DNA of 64,000 nt from Bradyrhizobium sp. LTSP849 (GCF_000938255.1 NZ_JYMR01000002.1:124001-188000); one strand, 5' to 3'. Positions 52,507-61,421 are shown, numbered from the stretch's first letter. A program made the numbers and translations. The notes: generated by a model not told the origin, from the letters alone.

Positions 52507-54009
52507 TCATAGGGAACCTTTGTCACGCCGCCGGGCCGATCCTCTCTTGGTACGCAAGGCGGCGCGCGATTCCCGCGCAAGCCGCTCGGCGGAAGCGACG
52601 AGTTGCGGAACCGCATGCCCGGAAAATCCAAGCACGAAGCCCGGCAGCGGACGCGCCCGCGCATAAGTATCGGCCAGCAGCCAGCCTTCCGCGCCAGCCG
52701 CCTGCTTCGCCTCGGCGGCAATCGCAGGAGCAACCGACGGATCGAATCGTGCGACCAGGTGCAGGCCCTGCGAGGGCACCGGGACCGACAGCGCGCCGTC
52801 GGACGCGGCTTCGAGCGTTTCGGCCAGTGCGTCCCGCGCCTCCCGATAGAGTTTTCGCACGCGCTTCAGGTTTGCGGCGAAGGCGCCGGAATTGAGCATG
52901 TCGGCCACTGCGCCTTCCATCAGTGTTCCGGGAAAGCGGTCGAGCGCGGCGCGCGCGGCCGTTACGTCGGCGATCAGGCGCTCGGGCAGGGCGCAATAGC
53001 CGATGCGCAGGCCCGGAAACAGCGTTTTGGCGAACGTGCCCATGTAGATCACGCGCTGGAGCTGATCGATGCCGGCGAGCGACATCAGCGGCGCGCCGTC
53101 GTAACGGAACTCACTGTCGTAGTCGTCTTCGAACACGAAGGCACCGGCCTGTTTCGCCCAGTCCAGCAGTTCGAGCCGCCGCGGCATGGACATCTGCACG
53201 CCCAGCGGAAACTGGTGCGACGGCGTCACATAGGCCGCGCGCGCGGAGGGTGCAGCCGCGCGGCCCTTGGCGATTTGCAGGCCGTGCGCGTCGACGGGAA
53301 TGGGGACAGTGCGATAGCCGCACTGCGCGATGGTCCTGCGCGCAATGGGATAGCCGGGATCCTCGCACCAGACCTGATCGTTCGCCTTCAGGATCGTGCC
53401 GAGCACGATGCGCAGCGTATGCAGCGTGCCGGAGGTGAGCATGATCTGGTCGGGGTCGCAGCGCAGCCCCCGCGCCGACAACAGATGATCGGCGATCGCG
53501 ACGCGGAGCTCGCGGCTGCCGCGCGGGTCGCCGTAATGCAGATGTTCGGTGCCGAAGGCGCGCATGCGCCGGCCGACAAAGGCACGGAAGCGTTGCAGCG
53601 CGCGCTCGTCGATATGGGTGCAGCCGAGCGAGAGCGCGCCTTGCCGAGGAGCCTCGACAACCGCCTTCGGCTTCTTGGATGCGGCAGCCCGTGCCGGGAT
53701 GCGCGCGGCGACGAACGTGCCGGAGCCGACGGTTGCTTCCGCAAAACCATCCGCGATCAGGCGCTCATAGGCGGTGACGACAGCGTTGCGGCGAAAGCCC
53801 GTCTGCTTGGCCAGCGTTCGTGACGGCGGCAACGGCTCGCCGGGTTTTACCAGGCCGCCGACGATCATCTCGCATAGCGCCTGATAGAGCCGGTGCGCCG
53901 AGGAGGCGCCGGCCGTGATGTGCGGACCGGTGAGGTCGAGCGGCAACTCGGGCTTTGCCAGCGAAGGGGATTTGGCTGGTGAGGAGGAATTGGTCGGAAT
54001 TTTTTGCAT
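52507..54009 (-). CDS. MocR/PdxR-type transcriptional regulator
   Basis: 500 aa from the ATG at MQKIPTNSSS. A GntR-like winged helix (about 55-110) has PLPPSRTLAKQTGFRRNAVVTAYERL; a class I aminotransferase-like domain fills the rest, with the PLP lysine in MGTFAKTLFPGLRIGY and the Tyr/Asp pair in FEDDYDSEFRY. MocR regulators sense PLP and often control the divergent neighbouring gene. Here that gene is a pyridoxamine-phosphate-oxidase-like protein, so regulation of a B6-related step is plausible. The shared 75-base region contains a 7-base inverted repeat. Confidence 0.9.
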   Translation of the reverse strand: MQKIPTNSSSPAKSPSLAKPELPLDLTGPHITAGASSAHRLYQALCEMIVGGLVKPGEPLPPSRTLAKQTGFRRNAVVTAYERLIADGFAEATVGSGTFVAARIPARAAASKKPKAVVEAPRQGALSLGCTHIDERALQRFRAFVGRRMRAFGTEHLHYGDPRGSRELRVAIADHLLSARGLRCDPDQIMLTSGTLHTLRIVLGTILKANDQVWCEDPGYPIARRTIAQCGYRTVPIPVDAHGLQIAKGRAAAPSARAAYVTPSHQFPLGVQMSMPRRLELLDWAKQAGAFVFEDDYDSEFRYDGAPLMSLAGIDQLQRVIYMGTFAKTLFPGLRIGYCALPERLIADVTAARAALDRFPGTLMEGAVADMLNSGAFAANLKRVRKLYREARDALAETLEAASDGALSVPVPSQGLHLVARFDPSVAPAIAAEAKQAAGAEGWLLADTYARARPLPGFVLGFSGHAVPQLVASAERLARESRAALRTKRGSARRRDKGSL

Positions 54010-54025
54010 GGAATTGGCACTATCG

Positions 54026-54055
54026 CAGACCAAATCGGTCGCTACAACTGGTCTG
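54026..54055. promoter_or_regulatory. Inverted repeat CAGACCA-N16-TGGTCTG, candidate MocR operator
   Basis: Perfect seven-base inverted halves (54026-54032 and 54049-54055) centred midway between the two divergent starts. This is the position at which MocR proteins usually bind. No experiment is implied; the match is from sequence and position only. Confidence 0.45.
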
Positions 54056-54084
54056 GAATTCTTCCAATCCCGACAGGAGTGGCC

Positions 54085-54810
54085 GTGAGCCAGACCGAGA
54101 CCTCAAATTCCTATCCGACGTCCGCGCGCAACCAGGTCAAGCGCCGTCACGATCGCGGCTTCTACGATCACGACACCGTTCATCGCATCCTGGATTCCTC
54201 GATGCTGTGCCACGTCTCCTATGCAATCGACGGCCAGCCCTATTGCACGCCGACCTTCTTCTGGCGCGAGGGGACGAAGCTCTACTGGCACGGCTCGAGC
54301 GCCAGCCGCATGCTGCGCAACCAGACCAAGGGTGAGCGGGTGTGCCTGACGGTCGCCCATCTCGACAGCCTCGTGTTGGCGCGCTGCGGCTTCAACCATT
54401 CGGCCGACTACCGCGCGGTGATGGCGTTCGGCACCGCCTATCTCGTCACCGACCCCGAGGAAAAAGAGCGTGCGGTGATCGCCATGGTCGACCGCTTCTT
54501 CCCGGATCGCACCGCGAGCCTGCGGGCGAGCAATACGCAGGAGATCAAGGCGACCTCCTTCATCGCCATGGAGATCGAGGAGGCCTCGGCCAAAGTCCGC
54601 GCCAAGGGTGTCGCCGACGACGACGAAGACTATGCCTTGCCGATCTACGCCGAGCGCATTCCGGTGCGCACCGTGATCGGCGCGCCGGAGCCGTGTCCGC
54701 GGCTGCTTGACGGCGTGAGCCGGCCTGCGACGCTGAATGGCTATTCCGAGGGCCGGCTGCTCGAAGACGCATTGCGGGATGCTTATTTTGTGGAGTACCC
54801 GAACGGCTAA
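54085..54810 (+). CDS. Pyridoxamine 5'-phosphate-oxidase-fold flavoprotein
   Basis: 241 aa from a GTG preceded by AGGAG (spacing five). The split-barrel FMN fold: GFYDHDTVHRILDSSMLCHVSY, PYCTPTFFWREGTKLYWHGSS, KGERVCLTVAHLDSL, and RAVMAFGTAYLV. Members of this FMN family (pfam12900-like) are often encoded next to MocR regulators. Substrate not known; true PdxH is different in length and motifs. It diverges from the MocR gene across the shared operator region. Confidence 0.83.
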   Translation: MSQTETSNSYPTSARNQVKRRHDRGFYDHDTVHRILDSSMLCHVSYAIDGQPYCTPTFFWREGTKLYWHGSSASRMLRNQTKGERVCLTVAHLDSLVLARCGFNHSADYRAVMAFGTAYLVTDPEEKERAVIAMVDRFFPDRTASLRASNTQEIKATSFIAMEIEEASAKVRAKGVADDDEDYALPIYAERIPVRTVIGAPEPCPRLLDGVSRPATLNGYSEGRLLEDALRDAYFVEYPNG

Positions 54811-54862
54811 AATCGGCTAGCTTGCGCGCTCCTTGGACCCTTCGAATGCCTGGAGTTGCCTG

Positions 54863-56140
54863 ATGAATGCCGAGACGCAGCAGAGGATTCTTGACGCCGT
54901 CGATGCCGGCTTCGAAGCCCAGCTTGCGACCACATGCGATTTCGTTGCGATCCCTTCGACCCGCGGGGCGGAGGGGCCGTGCCAGGACATGATCGGCGAC
55001 CTCCTGCGCGAGCGCGGCTACGAGGTCGACGACTGGCACATCAATGTCGACGATCTCAAGGATCTGCGCGGCTTCGGACCAATCGAGCATGACTTCTCCA
55101 GGGCGCGCACGGTGGTCGGCACATATCGTCCCACGACTGAGGCCGGCAAATCGCTGATCCTCCAGGGACACTGCGACGTGGTGCCGGCGGGCCCGCTTGA
55201 ATTGTGGGACACCCCGCCGTTCTCGCCGGTCATCAAGGACGGCAAGATGTTCGGGCGCGGTGCCTGCGACATGAAGTCGGGCACGATCGGCGCGCTCTAT
55301 GCGCTGGATGCGATCAAGGCCGCGGGGTTCACACCGACGGCGCGAATTCACGTCCAGTCCGTGATCGAGGAGGAGAGCACCGGCGTCGGCGCGCTCTCGA
55401 CGTTGCAGCGCGGCTATCGTGCCGATGCCTGTTTCATTCCCGAGCCGACCGCCGGCAAGATGGTCCGCTCCCAGGTCGGCGTGATCTGGTTTCGCCTGCG
55501 CGTGAAGGGGCATCCGACCCACGTCGCCTTTGCCGGCTCAGGCTCCAACGCCATCATGGCGGCCTATCATCTCGTCCATGCCCTGCAAAAGCTTGAGATC
55601 GAGTGGAATGAGCGCGCCAAGGCCGATCGCCACTTCAAGACGCTGAACCATCCCATCAACTTCAACCCCGGCATCATCAAGGGCGGCGATTGGGCCTCCA
55701 GCGTGCCGGCCTGGTGCGACGTCGACTGCCGCATTGCCATCCTGCCGGGCTGGTCGGTGGCCGATCACCAGAAAGAGATTCTGGCCTGCGTCACTGCTGC
55801 CTCGCGCAACCACCGCTTTCTCGCCAACAATCCACCGGAGGTCGAATGGTCCGGCTTCCTGTCGGAAGGCTATGAGCTGACCGACTCCGCCGCGCCGGAG
55901 GCTGCGTTCGGCAAGGCCTTCAACAAGGTCTATGGCGGCGCGGTCGAGGACCTCGTCTTCACCGCGCTCACCGATACCCGCTTCTACGGCTTGAACTATG
56001 GCATCCCGAGCCTGTGCTTCGGCGCCAGCGGCGGCGAGATGCACGGCTTTAACGAATACGTCGATCTGGAATCGCTGAAGAAGACGACCAAGGCGATGGC
56101 GCTGTTCATCGCGGAGTGGTGCGGGGTGGAGAAGGCGTAG
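54863..56140 (+). CDS. M20 metallopeptidase / ArgE-DapE-type deacylase
   Basis: 425 aa from the ATG after TTGGAGTTGCCTG. The catalytic domain has QGHCDVVPAGPLELWDTPPF (metal His and Asp), GRGACDMKSGTIGAL (bridging Asp), EEESTGVGALS (catalytic Glu), and GFNEYVDLESL near the C-terminus. A dimerisation lid is in the middle. Such enzymes remove acyl groups from amino acids or peptides, for example acetylornithine or N-acyl amino acids. It is 52 bases after the FMN protein, so may be co-transcribed. Exact substrate unknown. Confidence 0.87.
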   Translation: MNAETQQRILDAVDAGFEAQLATTCDFVAIPSTRGAEGPCQDMIGDLLRERGYEVDDWHINVDDLKDLRGFGPIEHDFSRARTVVGTYRPTTEAGKSLILQGHCDVVPAGPLELWDTPPFSPVIKDGKMFGRGACDMKSGTIGALYALDAIKAAGFTPTARIHVQSVIEEESTGVGALSTLQRGYRADACFIPEPTAGKMVRSQVGVIWFRLRVKGHPTHVAFAGSGSNAIMAAYHLVHALQKLEIEWNERAKADRHFKTLNHPINFNPGIIKGGDWASSVPAWCDVDCRIAILPGWSVADHQKEILACVTAASRNHRFLANNPPEVEWSGFLSEGYELTDSAAPEAAFGKAFNKVYGGAVEDLVFTALTDTRFYGLNYGIPSLCFGASGGEMHGFNEYVDLESLKKTTKAMALFIAEWCGVEKA

Positions 56141-56160
56141 GCGCGGCTCCATTCGCTTCT

Positions 56161-56256
56161 GCCGTAGGGTGGGCAAAGGCGCTCTTGCGCCGTGCCCACC
56201 AATTGTCCTTTGCGTGACGCAGGTGGTGGGCACGCTACGCTTTGCCCACCTACGGC
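56161..56256. repeat. Palindromic intergenic repeat, type E
   Basis: GCCGTAGGGTGGGCAAAGGC..CACC (left) and GGTGGGCACGC..GCTTTGCCCACCTACGGC (right) are inverted arms. It is a dispersed family that I recall from Bradyrhizobium. It lies upstream of the kynurenine operon, in the 250-base gap after the M20 gene. Confidence 0.75.
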
Positions 56257-56304
56257 GTCTCGTTTGGAGCTCCCGTTGCCCAATCCACCGGCTCTCCCAG
56301 ATAC

Positions 56305-56316
56305 TTTAAGCTTAAA
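56305..56316. promoter_or_regulatory. AT-rich palindrome TTTAAGCTTAAA upstream of the kynurenine genes
   Basis: A perfect twelve-base palindrome in an AT-rich island (ATACTTTAAGCTTAAAATAAAG), 77 bases before the formamidase ATG, in an otherwise GC-rich window. Regulators that act on aromatic amino-acid catabolism often bind palindromes of this size. Regulator unknown. Confidence 0.5.
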
Positions 56317-56393
56317 ATAAAGACTAGGATGCGGGCTTCGCTGGTGGCAGACTGGTGCCTGATCGCAAGGCCTGAGTCCGTCGAGGGAGTACG

Positions 56394-57203
56394 ATGCGCG
56401 ATTGGGATGATGCTTACGCCAATTCTGCCCATATCCCGGGCTCGGACAGACTGCCGGCGCTGTGGACGGAGCGGGCAGCGGCTTACCGCGCCGGACTGAA
56501 GGGTTTTCGTTCCGACATCGCCTACGGATCGGCCGAGCGCCAGCGTCTCGATCTGATCCTGCCCGACGGCGACAGTAAGGGCCTCGTCGTGTTCGTCCAC
56601 GGCGGCTACTGGATGCGCTTCGACAAATCGACATGGACTGATCTGGCCGAAGGCGCGCGGCACCATGGCTGGACGGTGGCGCTGCCGAGTTACACGCTGA
56701 CACCGGCCGCGCGCATCTCTGACATCACCGCCGAACTCAGCGCCGCGATCGCCAAGGCGGCCTCGCTCGTCGCGGGTCCAATCCGGCTCGCCGGCCATTC
56801 CGCCGGCGGCCATCTGGTCACGCGCATGCTGTGCGACGACAGCCGGCTTGAGCCCGCCGTCTTTAATCGCATCTCCGGCACGCTCTCGATCAGCGGTCTG
56901 CATGATCTGCGGCCGCTGCTCAAGACCAAGATGAACGAGACGCTGCGCATGACCATGGAGGAGGCGACGCTCGAAAGCGCGGCGCTGCACCTGCCGCGCG
57001 GCCATTCGCCGGTCACGGCCTGGGTCGGCGGCAGCGAGCGGCCCGAATTCATCCGCCAATCCGACCTGATGGCCAATGTCTGGACCGGTTTTGACGTGCA
57101 GACGCGCCTCGTCGTCGATCCCGGACTGAACCATTTCACCGTGATCGACGCGCTCAGGGATCCGTCGTCGCCGATCACCGCGCGCCTGATCGGCCTCGAT
57201 TGA
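56394..57203 (+). CDS. Alpha/beta-hydrolase, probable kynurenine formamidase
   Basis: 269 aa with GAGGGAG before the ATG. The oxyanion motif HGGYW is at about residue 70, and the nucleophile elbow is GHSAGGH with Ser at about 133; the acid and His are near VVDPGLNHF. This is the arylformamidase-like subfamily. It lies directly before tryptophan 2,3-dioxygenase and kynureninase, so its natural role is to hydrolyse N-formylkynurenine to kynurenine. The KynB of many bacteria is another (cyclase-like) fold, so this is the alternative hydrolase type; identity rests on context. Confidence 0.78.
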   Translation: MRDWDDAYANSAHIPGSDRLPALWTERAAAYRAGLKGFRSDIAYGSAERQRLDLILPDGDSKGLVVFVHGGYWMRFDKSTWTDLAEGARHHGWTVALPSYTLTPAARISDITAELSAAIAKAASLVAGPIRLAGHSAGGHLVTRMLCDDSRLEPAVFNRISGTLSISGLHDLRPLLKTKMNETLRMTMEEATLESAALHLPRGHSPVTAWVGGSERPEFIRQSDLMANVWTGFDVQTRLVVDPGLNHFTVIDALRDPSSPITARLIGLD

Positions 57204-57242
57204 CGAGGTGTCTAACGGGATGATCGATCGAGAGGGCCTGCC

Positions 57243-58082
57243 ATGACGTCCAGCGATTACGATCCCACAAGCGAAGGCGCCGAGACCGATTTCGCCCGGC
57301 GCATGTCCTATGGCAACTATCTCGCGCTGGATGCAATCCTCGGCGCGCAACATCCGCTCTCGGAAGCGCATGACGAGATGCTGTTCATCATCCAGCATCA
57401 GACCACGGAGCTGTGGATGCGGCTTGCCATCCACGAGCTAGCCGCCGCGCGCCGCGCGATCGCCAAGGACGAGGTGGCCCCAGCAATGAAGATGCTGGCG
57501 CGGGTATCGCGCATCTTCGAGCAGTTGAACAGCGCCTGGGACGTGCTGCGCACGATGACGCCGAGCGAATACACGCGCTTCCGCTCGCAGCTCGGCCAGT
57601 CCTCCGGCTTCCAGTCGCGGCAGTACCGGCTGATCGAATATCTGCTCGGCAACCGCAATCACGCCATGCTGAAGCCGCACGCGCACGACCTCGAAGTGAC
57701 GCAGCTGCTTGAGGCTGAGCTTGCGACGCCGAGCCTCTATGACGAGGTGTTGCGGCTCGCCGACCGCAATGGACTCAAGATGCCGGCCGCGGTGCTGGCG
57801 CGCGATGTGCGCGAGACCCACAGCTTTAACGAGGGCGTGCTGCAGGCCTGGCGTGTGGTCTACGAAGCGCCTGAGACGCATTGGATGCTCTACGAGGTCG
57901 CCGAGAAACTGGTCGATTTCGAAGACTATTTCCGGCGCTGGCGCTTCAACCATGTGACGACGGTCGAGCGCGTCATCGGCTTCAAACGCGGTACCGGTGG
58001 CACCGGCGGCGTCAGCTATCTCAAGCGCATGCTTGAGATCGAGCTGTTCCCCGAACTCTGGCGCGTCCGTACCATCCTCTAG
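57243..58082 (+). CDS. kynA: Tryptophan 2,3-dioxygenase
   Basis: 279 aa, the family length. Family signature: [20 protein letters not shown] at about residue 42 (the haem-ligand His lies further on), [17 protein letters not shown], and the [14 protein letters not shown] loop close to the end that closes over tryptophan. It is a haem enzyme that opens the indole ring to N-formylkynurenine. It starts 39 bases after the formamidase gene; kynureninase follows after eight bases. So three genes convert tryptophan to anthranilate. Confidence 0.96.
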   Translation: MTSSDYDPTSEGAETDFARRMSYGNYLALDAILGAQHPLSEAHDEMLFIIQHQTTELWMRLAIHELAAARRAIAKDEVAPAMKMLARVSRIFEQLNSAWDVLRTMTPSEYTRFRSQLGQSSGFQSRQYRLIEYLLGNRNHAMLKPHAHDLEVTQLLEAELATPSLYDEVLRLADRNGLKMPAAVLARDVRETHSFNEGVLQAWRVVYEAPETHWMLYEVAEKLVDFEDYFRRWRFNHVTTVERVIGFKRGTGGTGGVSYLKRMLEIELFPELWRVRTIL

Positions 58083-58090
58083 AGATACCC

Positions 58091-59293
58091 ATGACCAAAC
58101 TTCGCGTCTACGATGACACCAAGGCGCTGTTCCATCTGCCTGACGGCGTGATCTATCTCGACGGCAATTCGCTCGGCGCGCTGCCGCTTGGTGTCGCCGA
58201 GCGCGTCAACCGTGTCATCACGGCCGAGTGGGGCAATGAGCTGATCCGCGCCTGGAATAGCGCGGGCTGGTACGTTCAACCGCGCCGTGTCGGCGATCGG
58301 ATCGCACGTCTGATCGGCGCAGAGGCCGGCTCGGTGATGATGGGCGACACCCTGTCGTTGAAGGTCTATCAGGCGCTTGCCGCCGCGCTCGACATGAACG
58401 TGACGCGCAAAGTCATCCTGTCGGACGCCGGCAATTTCCCTACCGACCTCTACATGGCCGAAGGCCTGATCGCGACGCTCGGGCGCGGCCATCGACTACG
58501 CCTGGTGGCGCCCGAGGAGATCGAGGCCGCGCTGTCAGAGGAGATTGCGGTCCTCTACATCACCGAGGTTGATTACCGCACCGGCCGTCGCCACGACATG
58601 GCGAAGCTGACCGCGAAGGCGCATGCGCTCGGCATCGTCACGGTCTGGGATCTCGCGCATTCGGCCGGGGCGCTGCCGGTCGATCTGGCAGGCTGCGGTG
58701 CGGATTTCGCTGCGGGCTGCACCTACAAATATCTCAACGCCGGCCCCGGCGCGCCGGCGTTTCTGTATGTCGCGCCACGCCACGCCGACAGCGCGCGCGC
58801 CGCGCTGTCCGGGTGGATGGGCCACGCAAAACCATTCGCTTTCGATCTCGGCTATCAGCCGGCCGGCGGCATCGAGCGTATGCGCGTCGGTACTCCGCCG
58901 GTGCTGGCGATGGCCGCGCTGGAGGCCTCACTCGATATCTGGGATCGTGTCGATATCGGAGAGGTTCGGGCGTGTTCGCTGGCGCTCGGCGATTTGTTCA
59001 TCGCGGAGGTCGAACGCCGCTGCCCTTCCTTGAAGCTGGTCACGCCACGCGCGCATGAGCGCCGCGGCTCGCAAGTCTCCTTCGCCTTCGAGGGCGGCTA
59101 CGCCGCCATGCAGGCGGTGATCGCCCGCGGCGTCATCGGCGATTTCCGCGCGCCCGACATCATGCGCTTCGGGATTACGCCGCTGTATATCGGCGAGGAC
59201 GAGGTGATGAAGGCGGCCGGGATCATCGAGGAGGTGATTTCGGGTGAGGTGTGGCGGCGGCCTGAGTATCAGGTTGTGAATGCTGTGACTTGA
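58091..59293 (+). CDS. kynU: Kynureninase
   Basis: 400 aa PLP enzyme. It opens with LFHLPDGVIYLDGNSLGALP and has the PLP lysine in GCTYKYLNAGPG at about residue 215, and DLAHSAGALPVDL (Asp pairing with the pyridine N). It cleaves kynurenine to anthranilate and alanine. The C-terminal 8 codons overlap the convergent frameshifted binding-protein gene. Anthranilate could feed tryptophan recycling, degradation, or secondary metabolism. Confidence 0.95.
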   Translation: MTKLRVYDDTKALFHLPDGVIYLDGNSLGALPLGVAERVNRVITAEWGNELIRAWNSAGWYVQPRRVGDRIARLIGAEAGSVMMGDTLSLKVYQALAAALDMNVTRKVILSDAGNFPTDLYMAEGLIATLGRGHRLRLVAPEEIEAALSEEIAVLYITEVDYRTGRRHDMAKLTAKAHALGIVTVWDLAHSAGALPVDLAGCGADFAAGCTYKYLNAGPGAPAFLYVAPRHADSARAALSGWMGHAKPFAFDLGYQPAGGIERMRVGTPPVLAMAALEASLDIWDRVDIGEVRACSLALGDLFIAEVERRCPSLKLVTPRAHERRGSQVSFAFEGGYAAMQAVIARGVIGDFRAPDIMRFGITPLYIGEDEVMKAAGIIEEVISGEVWRRPEYQVVNAVT

Positions 59294-60061
59294 GCTCCCC
59301 ACAGCGCCGTCACGATCGCATCGAGCCCATCCGTCAGCGCCGCAGGCCCGGGCTGCAGGATGATCGACGATTTGATCTCGACGATGCGGTCGTTGCGCAC
59401 AGCCGGAATTTCATTCCAGCCGTCGCGCTCGCGGATGCGGGCAGGGACGACCTTCTTGCCGCACCATGAAGCGAGGATCACGTCGGGCGCTGCCTTGCGC
59501 ACCGCGTCCGCCGACACGATGCGGTCCTTCGCAGCCTGCCGATGGCGCAGCTCGCAAAACACGTCCTCGCCGCCGGCGATCTCGATCAGCTCCGACACCC
59601 AGCCGATGCCCGAAATCAGCGGATCGTCCCATTCCTCGAAATAGACTTTTGGCCGCGGCGACGGGCGGCGTGTCGCCGCCACCTCCGCAAGTCGACGTTC
59701 GAAATCCTGAGCGAGGCGGTCCGCGCGCTCGGCAGCGCCGACCAGCGCACCCAGCGTACGGATCATCGCCAAGATCCCGGCGACGTCGCGCTGGTTGAAG
59801 ACATGGACGTCGACGCCTTCGCGCACGAGATCGGCGACAATGCCGGCCTGGAGATCGGAGAAGGCCAGCACCAGGTCCGGTTCCAGCGCCAAAACCTTTG
59901 GGATGTCCGCCGAAACGAAGGCCGACACCCGCGGCTTCTCGCGGCGCACGAACGGCGTAGCCGGAGACGCCAACGATGCGATCCTGCTCGCCGAGCAGAT
60001 AGAGCGTTTCGACGGTCTCCTCGGTCAGGCAGACGATGCGGCGGGGCGGGAAGTGGCGCAT
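59269..60061 (-). pseudogene. Cobalamin-type ABC substrate-binding protein, frameshifted
   Basis: The N-terminal part from ATG at 60061 reads MRHFPPRRIVCLTEETVETLY and GEQDRIVGVSGYAVRAP, a BtuF-like opening. The rest of the family continues in another frame from FVRREKPRVSAFVSADIPK onward, ending at 59269 (QVTAFTT). The join is near 59950. In intact relatives I would expect a few residues (like R-P-P-x) between GYAV and VRREKPR, so about 8 or 11 bases are missing. The downstream frame alone, from a TTG near 59973, would give 234 aa without the N-terminus. The gene is an orphan with no permease nearby. Confidence 0.75.
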
Positions 60062-60180
60062 GGCGAGACCATATGCGCAAATATCGGTGTCGATGTCAGC
60101 ACGGCCATGACCTCGGACGTCATTGCTTTGCCGCACAGAGCAATTCACGTTGAGAGCACAATGAATTGGGAGGAGATCTG

Positions 60181-60582
60181 ATGACGCCGCTTGAGAAACT
60201 TAAAGCGATGAAGATGCCGTTCGCCGAGCTCAAGGGCGTCGAATTCGTCGAAGCCGAGAAGGATCGCGTGGTGGCGCGGATGACGGTCAGGCCCGATCTG
60301 TGCACGCTTCATCACACCATCCACGGCGGCGCGGTGATGGCGCTGGCCGATTCCGTCGGGGCGGCTGCGACCGTGATCAACCTGCCGGAGGACGCAAAGG
60401 GAACGACCACGCTGGAGAGCAAGACCAACTTCATCGGCGGGGCCAAGGAGGGAACCGTTGTCATCGCCACCGCTACTCCCGTGCACCGGGGACGACGGAC
60501 CCAGGTCTGGACGACCCGACTGGAGACGGAGGATGGCAAGCTGGTTGCCGTGGTGACCCAGACCCAGCTCGTCCTCGTATGA
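60181..60582 (+). CDS. PaaI-type hotdog-fold thioesterase
   Basis: 133 aa with GGAGGAGA before the ATG. The hotdog pattern is TLHHTIHGGAVMALADSVGAAA (HGG with a catalytic Asp/Glu on the helix), then TTLESKTNFIGGAKEGTVVIATATPVHRGRRTQVWTT. PaaI-like thioesterases hydrolyse aromatic acyl-CoA or similar thioesters. Possible link to aromatic breakdown with the kynurenine operon is speculative. Single gene. Confidence 0.85.
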   Translation: MTPLEKLKAMKMPFAELKGVEFVEAEKDRVVARMTVRPDLCTLHHTIHGGAVMALADSVGAAATVINLPEDAKGTTTLESKTNFIGGAKEGTVVIATATPVHRGRRTQVWTTRLETEDGKLVAVVTQTQLVLV

Positions 60583-60650
60583 TTACGGGGCCTTGATTTT
60601 GTTAACGAATTGGTCGCTTCCCATGCCTCTAACTTGAGCAGGTTCCCATC

Positions 60651-60679
60651 TTGAAAAACATGTTGCGATGCACAATATT
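60651..60679 (+). promoter_or_regulatory. Predicted promoter of the GNAT gene at 60733
   Basis: TTGAAA (60651-60656), 17 bases, AATATT (60674-60679), in an AT-richer intergenic segment 54 bases before the TTG start. Weak match at -10, so low confidence. Confidence 0.3.
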
Positions 60680-60732
60680 GGAGGTCTAGGGATTCGAACG
60701 CCTCCTCGAGGGACACCAAGAGGAGTTTTGAC

Positions 60733-61362
60733 TTGTCACGCAAAGTAGACTTGGGACTTGAAGACACGACCCGCACGAAATCCGTTCCGGGCTATGTGCG
60801 GACGCTGAGCCAGCAGGAAGAATTGCCGCTTCTGCGCGATCACCTGCTCCGGCTCGATGCCGCGAGCCGGCACGACCGTTTCAACGGCTTTCTCGACGAC
60901 AGCTTTATCGAGCGATACGCCGCCCGCTGCGCCGAGGATGGTACCGTGATCGTTGCCTATATCGTCGACGGCGTGGTCCGCGGTGCGGCTGAGCTGCATC
61001 CGGCGGAGGATGATTCGCTTCCCGAAGTTGCCTTCAGCGTGGAAGCCTCGGCGCGTCGCCAGAACGTCGGCACGATATTGTTCAGCCGCCTGATCGCGGA
61101 AGCGCGCTGGAAGGGCTTCAAGCGTCTGCGCATCACCACGGGCGCCGAGAATCACGCCATGCGCGCGCTCGCCAAGAAGTTCGGCGCGAACCTGCAATTC
61201 CGCCATGGCGAATCAACCGGAACGATCGATCTCGGCAAGACGCCCGAGGCCGAGCTTGCTGATCTTGCCGCGGCGCCGTTCACGGCCAGCCGCGCCTTGC
61301 TCAACTTCAACTCGACCTGCTGGAAGCTGATCTCCAGCATGTACGGCAATCGCGCCGCCTGA
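60733..61362 (+). CDS. GNAT-family N-acetyltransferase
   Basis: 209 aa from a TTG preceded by GAGGAG. The acetyl-CoA core: AAELHPAEDDSLPEVAFSVEASARRQNVGTILFSRLI (strand 4 and the P-loop RRQNVGT), then KRLRITTGAENHAMRALAKKFGANLQF (the typical closing region). The substrate is unknown; the pattern of strand lengths suggests a small molecule rather than a ribosomal protein. Its gene ends in a strong bidirectional terminator shared with the convergent gene. Confidence 0.85.
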   Translation: MSRKVDLGLEDTTRTKSVPGYVRTLSQQEELPLLRDHLLRLDAASRHDRFNGFLDDSFIERYAARCAEDGTVIVAYIVDGVVRGAAELHPAEDDSLPEVAFSVEASARRQNVGTILFSRLIAEARWKGFKRLRITTGAENHAMRALAKKFGANLQFRHGESTGTIDLGKTPEAELADLAAAPFTASRALLNFNSTCWKLISSMYGNRAA

Positions 61363-61367
61363 ATCAA

Positions 61368-61396
61368 AAAGCGGACCGGCAAGGCCGGTCCGCTTT
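61368..61396. terminator. Bidirectional intrinsic terminator
   Basis: AAAGCGGACCGGC (61368-61380), AAG, GCCGGTCCGCTTT (61384-61396): a perfect 13-base stem including the A and T ends, between convergent genes. It has A-runs on one side and T-runs on the other, fit for termination in both directions. Confidence 0.88.
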
Positions 61397-61421
61397 GATA
61401 TCCTTTAACGAAATAGAGCGC

